The notes beneath the pieces are model-generated. The model saw only the letters and a program-made list of their open reading frames with translations, was not told where the DNA came from and ran no database searches. Positions 22,978 through 34,486 of a stretch of DNA of 64,000 bases are shown here, piece by piece. This DNA is from Terebella lapidaria (lineage: Eukaryota; Annelida; Polychaeta; Terebellida; Terebellidae), in contig OX424563.1 of NCBI GenBank assembly GCA_949152475.1, positions 20,123,001 through 20,187,000 on the forward strand. The letters run 5' to 3'. The position numbers and the translations under genes are program-made. Each line of letters opens with the position of its first letter. Within the stretch, counting starts at the first letter, position 1.

Positions 22978-24960
22978 GTGTTACAGGTAATTAAAGAGTA
23001 TCATATTCCATTCACTACAGTCCATAGTTCTGTAATTTTGCGTCATAATGCATCAGCTAGGAATAATCCGCGGGCGGATGACACCGAAATCAAGAAATTG
23101 TTAGATCTAGGATGTGTTTCAGAAGTGTCTTTAGTTCCATTGGTGGTTAAATCTTCAACAGTTTCCTGGTTAAGCCTGAGAAGCCTAGATTAGTTCTTGA
23201 TTGTAGACATATTAATCCATTTATTTACAAAAATAATTTTCACATAGGGAATGCTAAATTAGTCATGAAAGTATTCAACAAAGGTGACTATGTGTTCACA
23301 TTCGATTTGAAGTCGGCTCATCACCACATGGAAAGAAGCCGCGGATCAAAGAACATTCCTCGGGTTTTGTTGGAATTTTGGGGGTTCGGAATCTGGATAT
23401 TTTGTATCAACGTTCTTCCTTTTGGTATCTCGTCTGCTGCTTGCATTTTCACGAAAACCTCGAGAGAGATGGTTAAGTTTTGGAGAAGCTCTGGTTAGGA
23501 TCATTCTCTATTTGGACGATGGCATAGCTGGGGAGGATGATTGGTCTGATTCGAGCCCGTTATCCAGTCGTATTCGTTCAGATTTGGAGGATTTAGGATT
23601 TCTGTTAGCTATGGAGAAATGCATGTGGGAGCCTTCACAATCGATTGAGTTGTTAGAGCTGAAGTTTGATACAGTGGCAGGTACGGTTCATGTTTCTCCA
23701 AAAAGGATCGATAAGTTTCTTAGCAGAGTGGATCAATTGGTTACTTCAATCTCAGCAGGTCAACTGAACGTTTCTTCCGGAAACTTGCATCTGTTTCGGG
23801 ACATATCTTTCAGAGCCGCAGTTGGTCCAGAAGTTTCTTTGCGTTCAAGGTTAATTCAGATATTCATCAATTCTTAGCTTTCTTGGGAATCCTTGGTTAT
23901 GTTGAATTCCAGTGTTTTTGGAGAAAAAATCTGGAAGATTTGACTGGACAAGAATCCAGAAGTTGCCCTCAGTGCACGAAAGTTGTATATAGTCATGCCT
24001 CTGGGCAAGGCTACGGATGTGATTAAGCTAACTATGATTGAAATACACCTGTGACATCACACTATTATTTGTTCGCTTCATTATTTTTCAGGATGGATAG
24101 AAATAAAAAGAATGTAATCCATTCTTATTTAGTCTAGGCATGGATAGTGTGCGTGGTGTATTTCAAGTCAGAGAAAGCACTCGTAAACTGTCCATTCAAA
24201 GAAGCCTCGACCAGATCTCGAATTGACAGTTACTCGTACTTTCTCTATTACAGGTGGTTCCTGGAATGCCTGTGTAGTGAGGCAATGATCAAGCAGTGCA
24301 AACAGTGGAGCTGGTTCTTAAGAGTCTCTCAGACAGTCTCGAGGGTCATACCATCCAGTGGGTTACTGACAATTCTAATGTCGTTCATATTCTGATCAAA
24401 GGTTGTACAAATCTTCTTTTGCACGAGATCGCGCTGTCCGTACACGATGTCTGCAGGAAATTATCGATCAGTTTATGGCCAATGTGGGTGCCCAGGAAAC
24501 TGAATGAGAGGGCCGATTTTCTCAGTAAGTGTGAAAATAGCGATGATTGGAGTGTGTTTGATGAAGTTTTCCACAAGCTGGATATGATGTGGGGTCTACA
24601 TGTTGTGGACAGGTTTGCTACACAGTTCAACATGGTGTTCTAGGTTCAACTCTAGATGGTGGTGTCTAGGTACTGAGGCAATGAATGCATTTTCGTGTTT
24701 TTTGGGGAGAAGATAATATTTGGCTGGTTCCACTACCTAGGCTCATCATGGCGGTTTTGCTCAAAATGGCCGGGGATGAAGCGCGAGGAACCTTAGTCTT
24801 TCCACTTTGGGATCGACCGGGTTTTGGTCGGTTCTATTTCTATCTGGTGAGACGGCTGATTACGCTAAAGACATGGTCGTTTTCTCCAACAGTGAGATTA
24901 ATAAAGTCAAAGGGAGGAATGGCATCTTTAGCAATGTTCACGTTAAATTCCAAATGATCG
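22978..24960 (+). pseudogene. Reverse transcriptase / RNase H region of the DIRS-type element
   Basis: Visible blocks include YLDDGIAGE (active-site YLDD), MEKCMWEPSQ, TDNSNVVHIL, WVPRKLNERADFLS and WGLHVVDRFATQ. This series is characteristic of the DIRS reverse transcriptase, RNase H and adjoining domain. The region is broken at several places and is reported as a fossil only. Confidence 0.7.
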
Positions 24961-26391
24961 CTCTGCGTGTGAGTTTCAGTGTCTAGATGTATTATTATTA
25001 TTGAGTTGGTGGTTACTGACCAATTCTCTTTGTTTTTTTTTCAGTTGTTGAATTCGACAAAGTAAAGACAGCTTTGAATCCAGCATCGAAGGACGGAGCA
25101 ACGTTTGCTGAGTTGCTCGATCGAATGCCCCACTAGTTGGGAAGCAGGAGCGATAACACGAACGATAAATACCTAAGTTATTGCAAACGCTGGAACTTTT
25201 TTTGATGTCAAATAAGAAATGCTTTTATTTACCCACCCATCCTGTACATAATACCCATTTTGTCGTACATTTGCTGGATTCCAAAGTGTCGTCACGTTGT
25301 ATAGAGGGTTTATTCTATAAAATGGGCACATGGTTTAAGAGGTGTCAACAGATCAAGGACCCAACTGTACATCCTTTTGTAAAGGATATTCTCGAGTGTA
25401 GTAAACAATGAAGCCTGTCGTTAAGAAAGACTGTATTGATGTCATTTCGATCAAAGAGTTATGTCATATGTATCAAGATAATAATGACCCGTCAGTGGTC
25501 GGGGACATCACAATGATTCTGCTGTGCTTTTGAGGATTTCTACGTTATGACGAGATATCAAACTTGAAGTGTTCAGATATTGTATTTCACGATGATGACG
25601 TTACGATCAAGATTTCAAAGAGCAAAACAGACTAATACAGGTTAGGTACCGAGATTGTTTTGTCCAAGCAAAATTCTGCAGATTATCCGTTTTTAGTACA
25701 CGGTTCTATTGTCCTATGCAATCGACTATTTTTCAGAATCCACTACCAGTAGTAGATTATTTGCGTTCAGTATATTATTGGAGTATATTATTCAAATAAT
25801 GTACTCGAATAATCTACTCCTGTGTAGAAATAACGAACCACAACGAACCGATGTATGAACGCTACATATTTATTCAGGTAACAAATTACAGCACGAGATG
25901 CATCACAAATTGCAGAAACAAAAATCGATGTTGGAACATTTCTCAACGTACAGATGATCATTGCAGCCATGAGATGCTGATGAATATCCATGGGTTGTAT
26001 TTGGCTTTTCACTTCGTGATATAATCCATTTGCAGATATCCATAATCCAGTGAAAACGTTATCCTCGATATTTTGATATTCTTCGGAGATTCCGTAGGTC
26101 CAAAATTGTGAATATTTCTGCCAGAAATCTCCAGATCAGATTCGCAAACATTTCACATATTTCCTGCAATCAAACAGAATGTACAAGCCTATGAAACATT
26201 AAGTGCTTAGCTCGTCATTTTGAATATAACGTAAAAGTTATAGTGCCTATTTGACGGCATATTTACATTGTCGAATAAATAGCGCAAAGTAAAAATACAC
26301 TCACTCACCTGTATGATGGATCGTATATATCGAGGCCAGGGATGGACCTTTTCAACCAGTCTTGAATCCACGCAAAATTCTGCCATAAATC

Positions 26392-26413
26392 GTATATATA
26401 TATATATATATAT
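26392..26413. repeat. (TA)n microsatellite
   Basis: An uninterrupted TA run of about 11 repeats. Confidence 0.85.
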
Positions 26414-26810
26414 CTTGAAACCAATTAAAGGTTGCAGAATATTCGGCTAGGATGTACAATAACGTGGGCAATTTATTTACCAACTGATTCCCCATACTTA
26501 GGATCCGGAATGACAATTGGTTATGATAGAAAAGTGTTCCTAATTACACACCAGATGTTCTTATGTGTGTTTACCATTTTGTACCACTGTTTAACTCATC
26601 ATTGTCATTGATTATCATAGAGAAACAGGATTGCCCACTAAATTGTACATGTGCTCCGAATATTCATATCCATTTTGTATGGGCTTCAAGGCTTCCGCAT
26701 TTTGATGCAGAAAAAAGAATGTTATCTCTGTGGAACCTTCAATGAAATAAGTTTAGTAAATAACTCACCTGTTTGCCGAATGTGCTCGCATCATTTTTTA
26801 GGTTCTTTCA

Positions 26811-26860
26811 ATGAATGCCGTTTTGAATGCCGTTTTGAATAAATGAATGCCGTTTTGAAT
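26811..26860 (+). repeat. Short tandem repeat, GAATGCCGTTTT unit
   Basis: Three copies of a GAATGCCGTTTT word follow one another, one with a small spacer. Confidence 0.7.
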
Positions 26861-27341
26861 ACTCAAGTAGCATTCCTTGGTACTTTATAGGCTCCCGCTT
26901 TGAAATCCAATTGTACTATCCAAATGCTTCATTCCGATATCACGGAGTTTTTCCAGTGAGCTTTCTGTGGCAAAAGAGAGCGCGTGTGTTGTCGTGTTTC
27001 CTTTTATACTGCTTCATTCGAGTAATACTCACAACCATATGAAAAGAGGCGAAAACAACTAAACGCACATTGCGAATCAACTACAAAAACTATTCAATCG
27101 GAACCGTGTAAACTGTAGTCATAACAACAGGAAGCTCTCTGTCGTATTTAGCTTAGCCATGTGAATATTAGAGTTGAGTGGAAGACACCTGTCGTGAGGT
27201 TGGTTCCACTTGACCGCATAAATGAGAACAAAATTACTGAAAATCTTGGGACAAATATTGCGCACCATCGGAGGCATGATGTCAAATAGCTTGGTCAAGG
27301 AATTCAATCATCCGAGACGGCAGTATATTTGTCTGCATGTA

Positions 27342-27372
27342 GGTGTGTGTGTGTGTGGGGGGGGGGGGGGGA
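27342..27372 (+). repeat. GT run followed by G homopolymer
   Basis: A short GT microsatellite passes into a run of 14 or more G. The overlapping 90- and 106-residue frames come from this and from the palindrome that follows. Confidence 0.8.
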
Positions 27373-27401
27373 AATTGTTCCCTGGGGACCGTGTACTAAG
27401 T

Positions 27402-27500
27402 GGGATAATCGGTTCAGTGTCGCGCCCCTTCGAAATAATGTACTCGGCCTTCGGCCTCGTACATTATTTCGAAGAGGCGCTCCACTTCACCGATTATCCC
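27402..27500. repeat. 99-bp palindrome 1
   Basis: GGGATAATCGG on the left pairs with CCGATTATCCC on the right. The inner arms CGAAATAATGTAC and GTACATTATTTCG are perfect, around a 3-base centre (GGCC-TTC-GGCC). It sits between the two recombinase pieces of the DIRS-type element. Confidence 0.8.
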
Positions 27501-27979
27501 TTACAGAGCTTTTTGTCTGTTTGTTCAACAGAACAGTATTGATTTGTTGTCATCTCATTTTATGTTTAAACCGATGTTTAGAAAATCTAGATGTGACCTG
27601 ATCGAGAAAAACAAGAAGCTTATTTACATCAGGGCCAAAGAAACACCAGTTACAAAGTCAAAGAGCGTTTTGAATGGACATGCTAACATTGGTTTGCATT
27701 CACTGACAGCCGGAGGGCCTACAGCTGCAGCAAATTCAAACAGTGTAACGGAGGGATGTATTAAAAGTCACGGTCGCTGGAGAAGTGACATTTCTAAACA
27801 TGGTTATGTCGCAGACTCGCTGGAGAATAATGGTTTCTGAAAGTCTGGGATTGTAATGTTTCATACTGTAATAATTCCTGTTTCCCATACATTTGTATCT
27901 AATAACAACTTGTGTGTTGCATAGTACACGGTGTTTGTGTTGTTGTGGGGTTCTGTAAACAGTGAAGGATAGACTGTTA

Positions 27980-30900
27980 TTAGGTTACCGGACCTATGGT
28001 CCGATAACCTATTGGCATGGCGTTGCGTCCGTCGTCCGTCGTCCGTCGTCGTCCGTCGTCGTCTGTCGTCGTCGTCGTCGTCCACATTTTTATCTTTTTT
28101 GTTTACGGGCGAATTTTTCTGAAATTTTGCAGAAAAATACTTAAAAATAATTCAAGAAGGAGGTATTTTTTAGTTTTTTGATTTTCGCTTTTTCTTCAAA
28201 ATGGCGGCCGTTTTCGACGAAAAAGGCCTGATTTTGGACTTTGGCGGCCATTTTCTCAAAATCTGTTCAGTAACTTTTTTTCTCTTTGATACATAAGACT
28301 CCTCATATGTACTTCTATGATGTCTATAAATTTCGTTGCGCTTGAATCGCTCGAAGTGGGCCATTTTGGCCCAAACTCGGCCCAAATGGGACTTTCCCAT
28401 GTTAAATTCTCCTATGCTTTATAATGGGACACATTAAAGCCTAATATCTCACTTAATATTGAGATTAGAGACTAGGAATCAATTGTGGACATATAGGAAA
28501 TGATATATGCTGAATATTGTCGTGACCTTGAATTTGACCTCTGACCTTGGTTTCAAGGTCAGAGCGGCCGTTTTCGTCGAAAAATGGCCAATTTTGGACT
28601 TCGACGGTCGTTTTCTCAAAATCTGTTCAGTAACTTTTTTTCTTATTAATGCATGACACTCCTCCTATGTACCCCTGTGACATGTATAAATTTCGTTGCC
28701 CTTGAATCGCTCGAAGTGGGCCATTTTGGGCCCAAACTCAGCCCAAATGGGACTTTCCCATGTTAAATTCTCCTATGCTTTATAATGGGACAAATTAAGC
28801 CTAATATCTCACTTAATATTGAAATTAGAGACTAGGAATGAATTGTGGACATATAGGAAATGATATATGCTGAATATTCTCGTGACCTTGAATTTGACTT
28901 TTGACCTCATTTTCAAGGTCACAGGACAAAATGGCTAATATCTCGCTTATTATCGACTTTACAGCTTAGGAATCAGTTGTGAACATATAGGAAATGTTAT
29001 ATGCTGAATATTCTTGTGACCTTGAATTTGACCTTTGACCTCATTTTCAAGGTCACATGACAAAATGGCTAATATCTCGCTTATTATCGACTTTACAGTT
29101 TAGGAATCAATTGTGAACATATAGGAAATGATATATGCTGAATGTTTTCGTGACCTTGAATTTGACCTTTGACCTCATTTCCAAGGTCGCAGGACAAAAT
29201 TGCTAATATCTCGCTTATTATCGACTTTACAGCTTAGGAATCAATTGTGACCATATAGGAAATGATATATGCTGAATATTCTCGTGGCCTTGAATTTGAG
29301 CTTTGACCTCATTTTCAAGGTCACAGGACAAAATGGCCAATATCTTGCTTATTAGCGACTTTACAGCTTAGGAATCGATTGTGAACATATAGGAAATGAT
29401 ATATGCTGAAAATTCTCGTGACCTTGAATTTGACCTTTGACCTCATTTCCAAGGTCACAGGACAAAATGGCTAATATCTCGCTTATTATCGACTTTACAG
29501 CTTAGGAATCAATTGTGAACATATAGGAAATGATATATGCTGAATATTCTCGTGACCTTGAATTTGACATTTGACCTCATTTTCAAGGTCACATGACAAA
29601 ATGACTAATATCTCGCTTATTATCGACTTTACAGTTTAGGAATCAATTGTGAACATATAGGAAATGATATATGCTGAATATTTTCATGACCTTGAATTTG
29701 ACCCTGACCTCATTTCCAAGGTCACAGGACAAAATTGCTAATATCTCGCTTATTATCGACTTTACAGCTTAGGAATCAATTGTGAACATATAGGAAATGA
29801 TATATGCTGAATATTCTCATGACCTTGAATTTGACCTTTGACCTCATTTTCAAGGTCACAGGACAAATTGGCCAATATCTTGCTTATTAGCGACTCTACA
29901 GCTTAGGAATCAATTGTGAACATATAGGAAATGATATATGCTGAAAATTCTCGTGACCTTGAATTTGACCTTTGACCTCATTTTCAAGGTCACAGGACAA
30001 AATGGCCAATATCTTGCTTATCAGCGACTTAACAGCTTAGAAATCAATTGTGAACATATAGGAAATGATATATGATGAAAATTCTCATGACCTTGAATTT
30101 GACCTTTGACCTCATTTTGAAGGTCACATGACAAAATGGCTAAGATCTCGCTTATTATCAACTTTACAGCTTAGGAATCAATTGTGAACATATAGGAAAT
30201 GATGTACGCAGAATATTCTCATGACCTTGAATTTGACCTTTGACCTCATTTCCAAGGTCACAGGACAAAATTGCTGATATCTCGCTTATTATCGACTTTA
30301 CAGCTTAGGAATCAATTGTGAACATATGGGAAATGATATATGCTGAATATTCTCGTGACCTTGAATTTGACCTTTGACCTCATTTTCAAGGTCACAGGAC
30401 AAAATGGCAAATATCTTGCTTATTAGCGACTTTACAGCTTAGGAATCAATTGTGAACATATAGGAAATGATATATGCTGAAAATGCTCGTGACCTTGAAT
30501 TTGACCTTTGACCTGTTTTCAAGGTCACAGGACAATACGGCCAATATCTTGCTTATTTGCGACTTTACAGCTTAGGAATCAATTGTGAACATATAGGAAA
30601 TGATATATGCTGAAAATGCTCGTGACCTTGAATTTGACCTTTGACCTATTTTCAAGGTCACAGGACAAAATGGCCAATATCTTGCTTATTAGCGACTTTA
30701 CAGCTTAGGAATTAATTGTGAACATATAGGAAATGATATATGCTGAAAATTCTCATGACCTTGAATTTGACCTTTGACCTCATTTTCAAGGTCAGCAGGA
30801 CAAAATGGCTAATATCTTGCTTATTATCGACTTTACAGCTTAGGAATCAATTGTGAACATATAGGAAATGATATATTCTGAATATTTTAATGATATTGAA

Positions 30901-31190
30901 TTTGACCTTTGACCTAAATTTCAAGGTCAGTCATTTTATTTTCAAAGTCAGATTACAAAATGGCTTATATCTCGCTTATCATCAAATTTACAGCTTAGGG
31001 GTCCATAGTGAACATATAGGAAATGATGTATGCTGAATAGTTTGGTGATCTAGAATTTAACCTTTGATCCCATTTTCACGGTTAGAGATATGGCGATTTC
31101 AGTGGTCACCTTGAATTTGACTTTCAACTTTCTCGGCTTAACTCTGTATATTTCTCCGGTAACCTTACTAGCCCATTGGGCTAATTTTTT
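27980..31190 (+). mobile_element. HINE/pearl-like element, copy 4 (best preserved)
   Basis: The left end TTAGGTTACCGGACC pairs with GGTCCGATAACCT to form a terminal hairpin. A GTC/CGT-rich microsatellite follows (28028-28082), then two related head segments (28165-28440 and 28562-28800) with GGCGGCCGTTTTCGACG-like sequence. After these comes a long array of 134-bp units, and the right end CCGGTAACC, a TTACTAGCCC/GGGCTAA hairpin and a T run (31157-31190). GGTTACCGG near the left end and CCGGTAACC near the right are subterminal inverted repeats, as in Helentron-associated elements. No protein is encoded. It is inserted in the 3' part of the DIRS-type element. Confidence 0.75.
28850..31080 (+). 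repeat. 134-bp tandem array with nuclear-receptor half-sites
   Basis: About sixteen head-to-tail units share a period of 134 bp; the word GCTTATTA falls at 29213, 29347, 29481 and 29615. Each unit has a TATAGGAAATGATATATGC block and a TGACCTTGAATTTGACC block, then TGACCTTTGACCT and TTTTCAAGGTCA. On the other strand these read TCAAGGTCA and AGGTCAAAGGTCA. Neighbouring units are very similar, with sporadic variants such as loss of a few bases in the DR1 near 29700, 30510 and 30645. Confidence 0.85.
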
Positions 31191-31884
31191 TAATTTCCTG
31201 CAGTTCTGTAAAATGGCGAGAAATTGAGCGTCTACGTATCGATACGTCATAGGCTCTGAGCCAATGAGCGCCTAGTGCGCGAGGTCTGATGATACATAAG
31301 CAAGTACCAGTCAGAAGTAGTTACTTTCTAGCAAGATTCGGCAGAGATACAAAATGGCAGCCACACGCAGACCGGCAAGTTCAAGAGCAACAATTCTCAT
31401 TCATAAGCGAATTATATCGTATCACAATTATTAAAACTGGTCAGTATTTTTTTCAAATTTTTTTTTTTCCGTTTTTTTCGTTGAATACGGCCATGCTGGA
31501 TACATCTCGTTTGTTTATATACAAACCTGGCATAAAATGTGTCTTAAAACGGATGGAAAAACGACTCGGATGGACTGTAATCGTCAAAATCGATTTATAT
31601 ATATATAGTTTTGAGAACAATATTGCATGCATTCGAAGGCAGCTGCTTTAACTTCAAAGAAATCAAAATTACGGATATCATTGTTCCTTGAACACTAATT
31701 CATACTCGATCACGATGTTCGCTTTGCCATGTGATGTTTCATTCGTGACCATGCTTTCAGACGTACCGCGTTCCTGGTCACGTGGTTTCTGTTCATGTCA
31801 TCATGTTCATTCGTTGTGGAATACACACGTACATGCACCATACTACATAGTGCATACCGAATCATGACGTACACGATAAGTATT
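31191..31884. other. 3' repeat of the DIRS-type element and unassigned sequence
   Basis: The first 75 bp match the 22.0-kb repeat (AAATTGAGCGTCTACGTA, then GAGCCAATGAGCGC). Beyond about 31275 nothing is recognised; the 120-residue frame at 31289 has no visible domain. Confidence 0.4.
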
Positions 31885-31982
31885 GGATATCGACCCACCC
31901 CGAGCGGTTCGCTAAAATATCTACCGAGGCCGTCAGGCCGAGGTTGATATTTTAGCGAACCGCGAGGGGGTGGTCGATATCC
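31885..31982. repeat. 98-bp palindrome 2
   Basis: GGATATCGACC pairs with GGTCGATATCC and GCGGTTCGCTAAAATATC with GATATTTTAGCGAACCGC, around a centre of GAGGCC-GTCA-GGCC. It lies about 340 bp upstream of the Crypton-type start codon. Confidence 0.85.
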
Positions 31983-32325
31983 GACTTAGCTTATGGCCCA
32001 CCTCACTGCGGGTAACGCCTGAATAATTCCCGATCGAGCGTAGTTTTGTGATCCATCGAAATGAGTATTACATTAGATCTCAGCTGCGTAGTAATTGAGT
32101 AATAACTAGCCTATACAATGTTTTGTTCTCGGAGTAACACTCGCCCGCTCATCGGAGTTTATGTACGGTCGCCCTTTGTATTATGAACAAATGCATGAAA
32201 ACACGTTGCTGCAAATTCGACTCCGACACTCCTACTAAAATGTACAAACTAATGAGTACGTTTCGCGCGGTCTATTTAAACCGCAGGCAACAGTGCGGCG
32301 GACAATGCTGCAAAAATTTGGCAAA

Positions 32326-34486
32326 ATGGATTCGGACGATGAAATTTTTCTCACGCAAACCACGTTTCGTCCAGATACGGACGTATTCGATGAATATGAT
32401 GCGCTGCTTGGTTTTTTCGAGGAAAAGCCTGACAAGTACACACCAGAAACCTCAGATATTTCCGATACAGAACTCGCACATTGTGACACTGATTATGGTC
32501 AAACCTACGAGTACATGGTGGAACTCTGTGAATGCGTGGAACATCTGGCAGTCGATTTCGACGAATTGGCCGCCGCCATGGATGAGGCCCTTGACGTGTG
32601 TGATATGGTACCGTTAGGAGGCCCTACGTCAACGTGTGCTCGTAGAACACCAAAATACAACCGTGAGTATCTTTGAAACATTATATCTGATGAGTTTCCG
32701 GAAAAAATATTAGCGTATCGGTCGGATAGAAGTACGTGCCCTGATGAGAGCAAACCCGATATTTTCCTCCGATATGTTACATAATTGTTGAGATATTTTT
32801 GTGACAAGTACGTGCATAAATTGAACGTAATTGCGCCTTTCAGAGTATGGTCTTCCTGACGGTCAATCTGCTGGCGGTGCTCGACCAAGTGCTAGCACGT
32901 CGTCCACATCGCATTCGCCCGTCGATGGTAAGTTTCACTTTTTACGCCACACAAAATTGCAGATTGGTCTGTGGACATTCGGCCAAATGTTCAATGCATG
33001 GGAAAACCTTATTTATACGTGAATATCGTCATGTATGAATTCTCGAGGACATTAGTCATATACGAAAATATTTTACAGTTTCAAAGCAGCTACATTTTTC
33101 ATAACCGAATCTCAGACCAATTTTTAAGAAGGTTTACTTGTATGAATAATCATATTTGTATGAATATGGATAGTTTGTATATATTCGATGCTCGCGTAAT
33201 TTGGCACAAAAAATTTGTAATAAATGTTTTCAATTGTTTTCTCGTTTTCAATCGTTTAAGACGCACGATCTCGTTTTGCCTATGACGTGCCAGCACTGGA
33301 CTCGAGAGAACTGTGCGCAGCCATCGTTCCGGACAACACCAAGAGGAAGGCATCGTGGGCCAGAGCCGTCTTCGACAAATGGCTTCGTGGACGTCGCGGT
33401 GGCACATGCTCTGATTTGCGCCAGGCTGCATCGCACCCGGATACGTTCGTGGACCTGATGTGCGAATTCCTGAGACAAACAAGAAAGGAGGACGGTACAA
33501 AATATCCACCCAAGACACTGTATGAGATAGTGTGCTGCCTACAAAAAGAACTCTATCTTCAAGGTGTGAAAGTCAACTTCTTTTCCGACGAAAAGTATGA
33601 GAAGGTAAAGACTGCTTTGGATTACGAGATGCAAGTGGGAACCGCGGAAGGAATTAACCGACCTCCCCAGCGTGCTCAGATAATCACAGTGGCTCAGGAG
33701 CAGACTCTTTGGGAGAAGGGGCATCTCGGAACAAACACGCCAGAAATTCTGATCCGCACTGTATTCTGGTTGGTAGGACTGAATTTCGGCATCCGCGGAG
33801 GGGAGGAAAGCAGGAAGCTGACGATCGACAACTTTCAGTTTGGATCAGATAGCGACGACCGGAAGTATGTTCTTTATCGAGAAACCGCAACCAAGTCCTA
33901 CAAAGGCGGCCTGAAGCACCGTAAAATCGAACCACACCAGAGCCGGGCATACCAGAATGTCGCCCACCCAGAGCGTTGTATCGTACGTATTCTGAGGCTG
34001 TATATTTCTCTGTGTCCAAAAGATGCTCTCAAGACCGGACTGTACCTGAGACCGCTTACCAAACCAACTTCAGAAGTCTGGTTTGGCAGAGCTGTGATGG
34101 GTCATAACCCACTCTCCAAGATGGTGTCCAGTATTATGTCGTCAGCTGGAATTAAGGACGGGAAATACTCCAATCACTCGCTACGGGCTAGTGTTGCAAC
34201 TCGCTTGTTCCAGGAGTCCGTTGATGAACAGCTCATAATGGGGGTGACGGGTCATCGCAGCACTGCTGTTCGATCTTACAAGCGGACGAGCGAAGATCAG
34301 ATGGTCCGAATTTCAAACATGATTCACGGCGAAAAATCTCCACCCCCAGAAAACACGAATGTAGCAATGACCATTGCTAAAGAATCACCGAAATGTACCG
34401 TATCCGACGGGAGTACCAAGGAACATTCTCACATGTGTGGCGTGACCGTTAATGTGTTTGGTGGAAACGTATATGTGAATAAATAA
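32326..34486 (+). CDS. Crypton-type tyrosine recombinase, three exons, 548 aa
   Basis: Exons are 32326-32662, 32844-32927 and 33261-34486. Donors are GTGAGT and GTAAGT, acceptors TTTCAG and TTTAAG, and both introns are phase 1. The start chosen is the ATG in a good AAAATGG context; an in-frame ATG lies at 32305. Residues 1-113 are acidic and unrecognised. From about residue 150 the protein resembles the DUF3504/KIAA1958-like family, DNA-cutting recombinases of Crypton DNA transposons that several animals have domesticated. Catalytic residues are in place: Arg319 (NFGIRGG), a Lys in the following hairpin (TKSYKGG), His446 and Arg449 (NHSLR), His472 (TGHR) and Tyr480. The frame is intact. An AATAAA overlaps the stop region. 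It could be an autonomous Crypton or a host gene; the introns and the lack of clear element ends favour neither decisively. Confidence 0.8.

Larger units (their letters stand above)
25430..27840 (+). pseudogene. Tyrosine recombinase pieces of the DIRS-type element
   Basis: A first piece near 25545-25700 has an RYDEISNLKCSDI block. A second piece at 27544-27837 has GLHSLTAGG and HGRWRS followed by a Tyr, resembling the C-terminal half of a phage-integrase-like recombinase. About 1.8 kb of unrelated DNA, including a long palindrome, lies between them. The assignment rests on motif order. Confidence 0.6.
22011..31270 (+). mobile_element. DIRS-type tyrosine-recombinase retroelement (fossil), split by insertions
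   Basis: The parts lie in the order expected for this order of elements. A gag-like frame with a zinc knuckle is at about 22354-22845. Reverse transcriptase is at about 22978-23880, RNase H and a following conserved region at about 24150-24960, and tyrosine recombinase pieces at about 25430-25760 and 27544-27837. Related 75-bp direct repeats lie outside the coding parts at about 22011-22083 and 31197-31270. The element is broken in many places and is also interrupted by unrelated DNA between the recombinase pieces and by a HINE-like element near its 3' end. It looks old. Confidence 0.7.

Noticed and set aside
27329-27601. Two overlapping open frames of 90-106 residues
   Set aside because: They run through a GT/G homopolymer and a perfect palindrome and have no domain.
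28850-31080. Regular direct repeats resembling a CRISPR array
   Set aside because: The units are contiguous 134-bp tandem copies without unique spacers, in an animal-type genome and bounded by transposon ends.
32183-32617. A 144-residue plus-strand frame over the first Crypton exon
   Set aside because: It is an out-of-frame shadow; the acidic frame from 32326 splices in phase with the recombinase exons.
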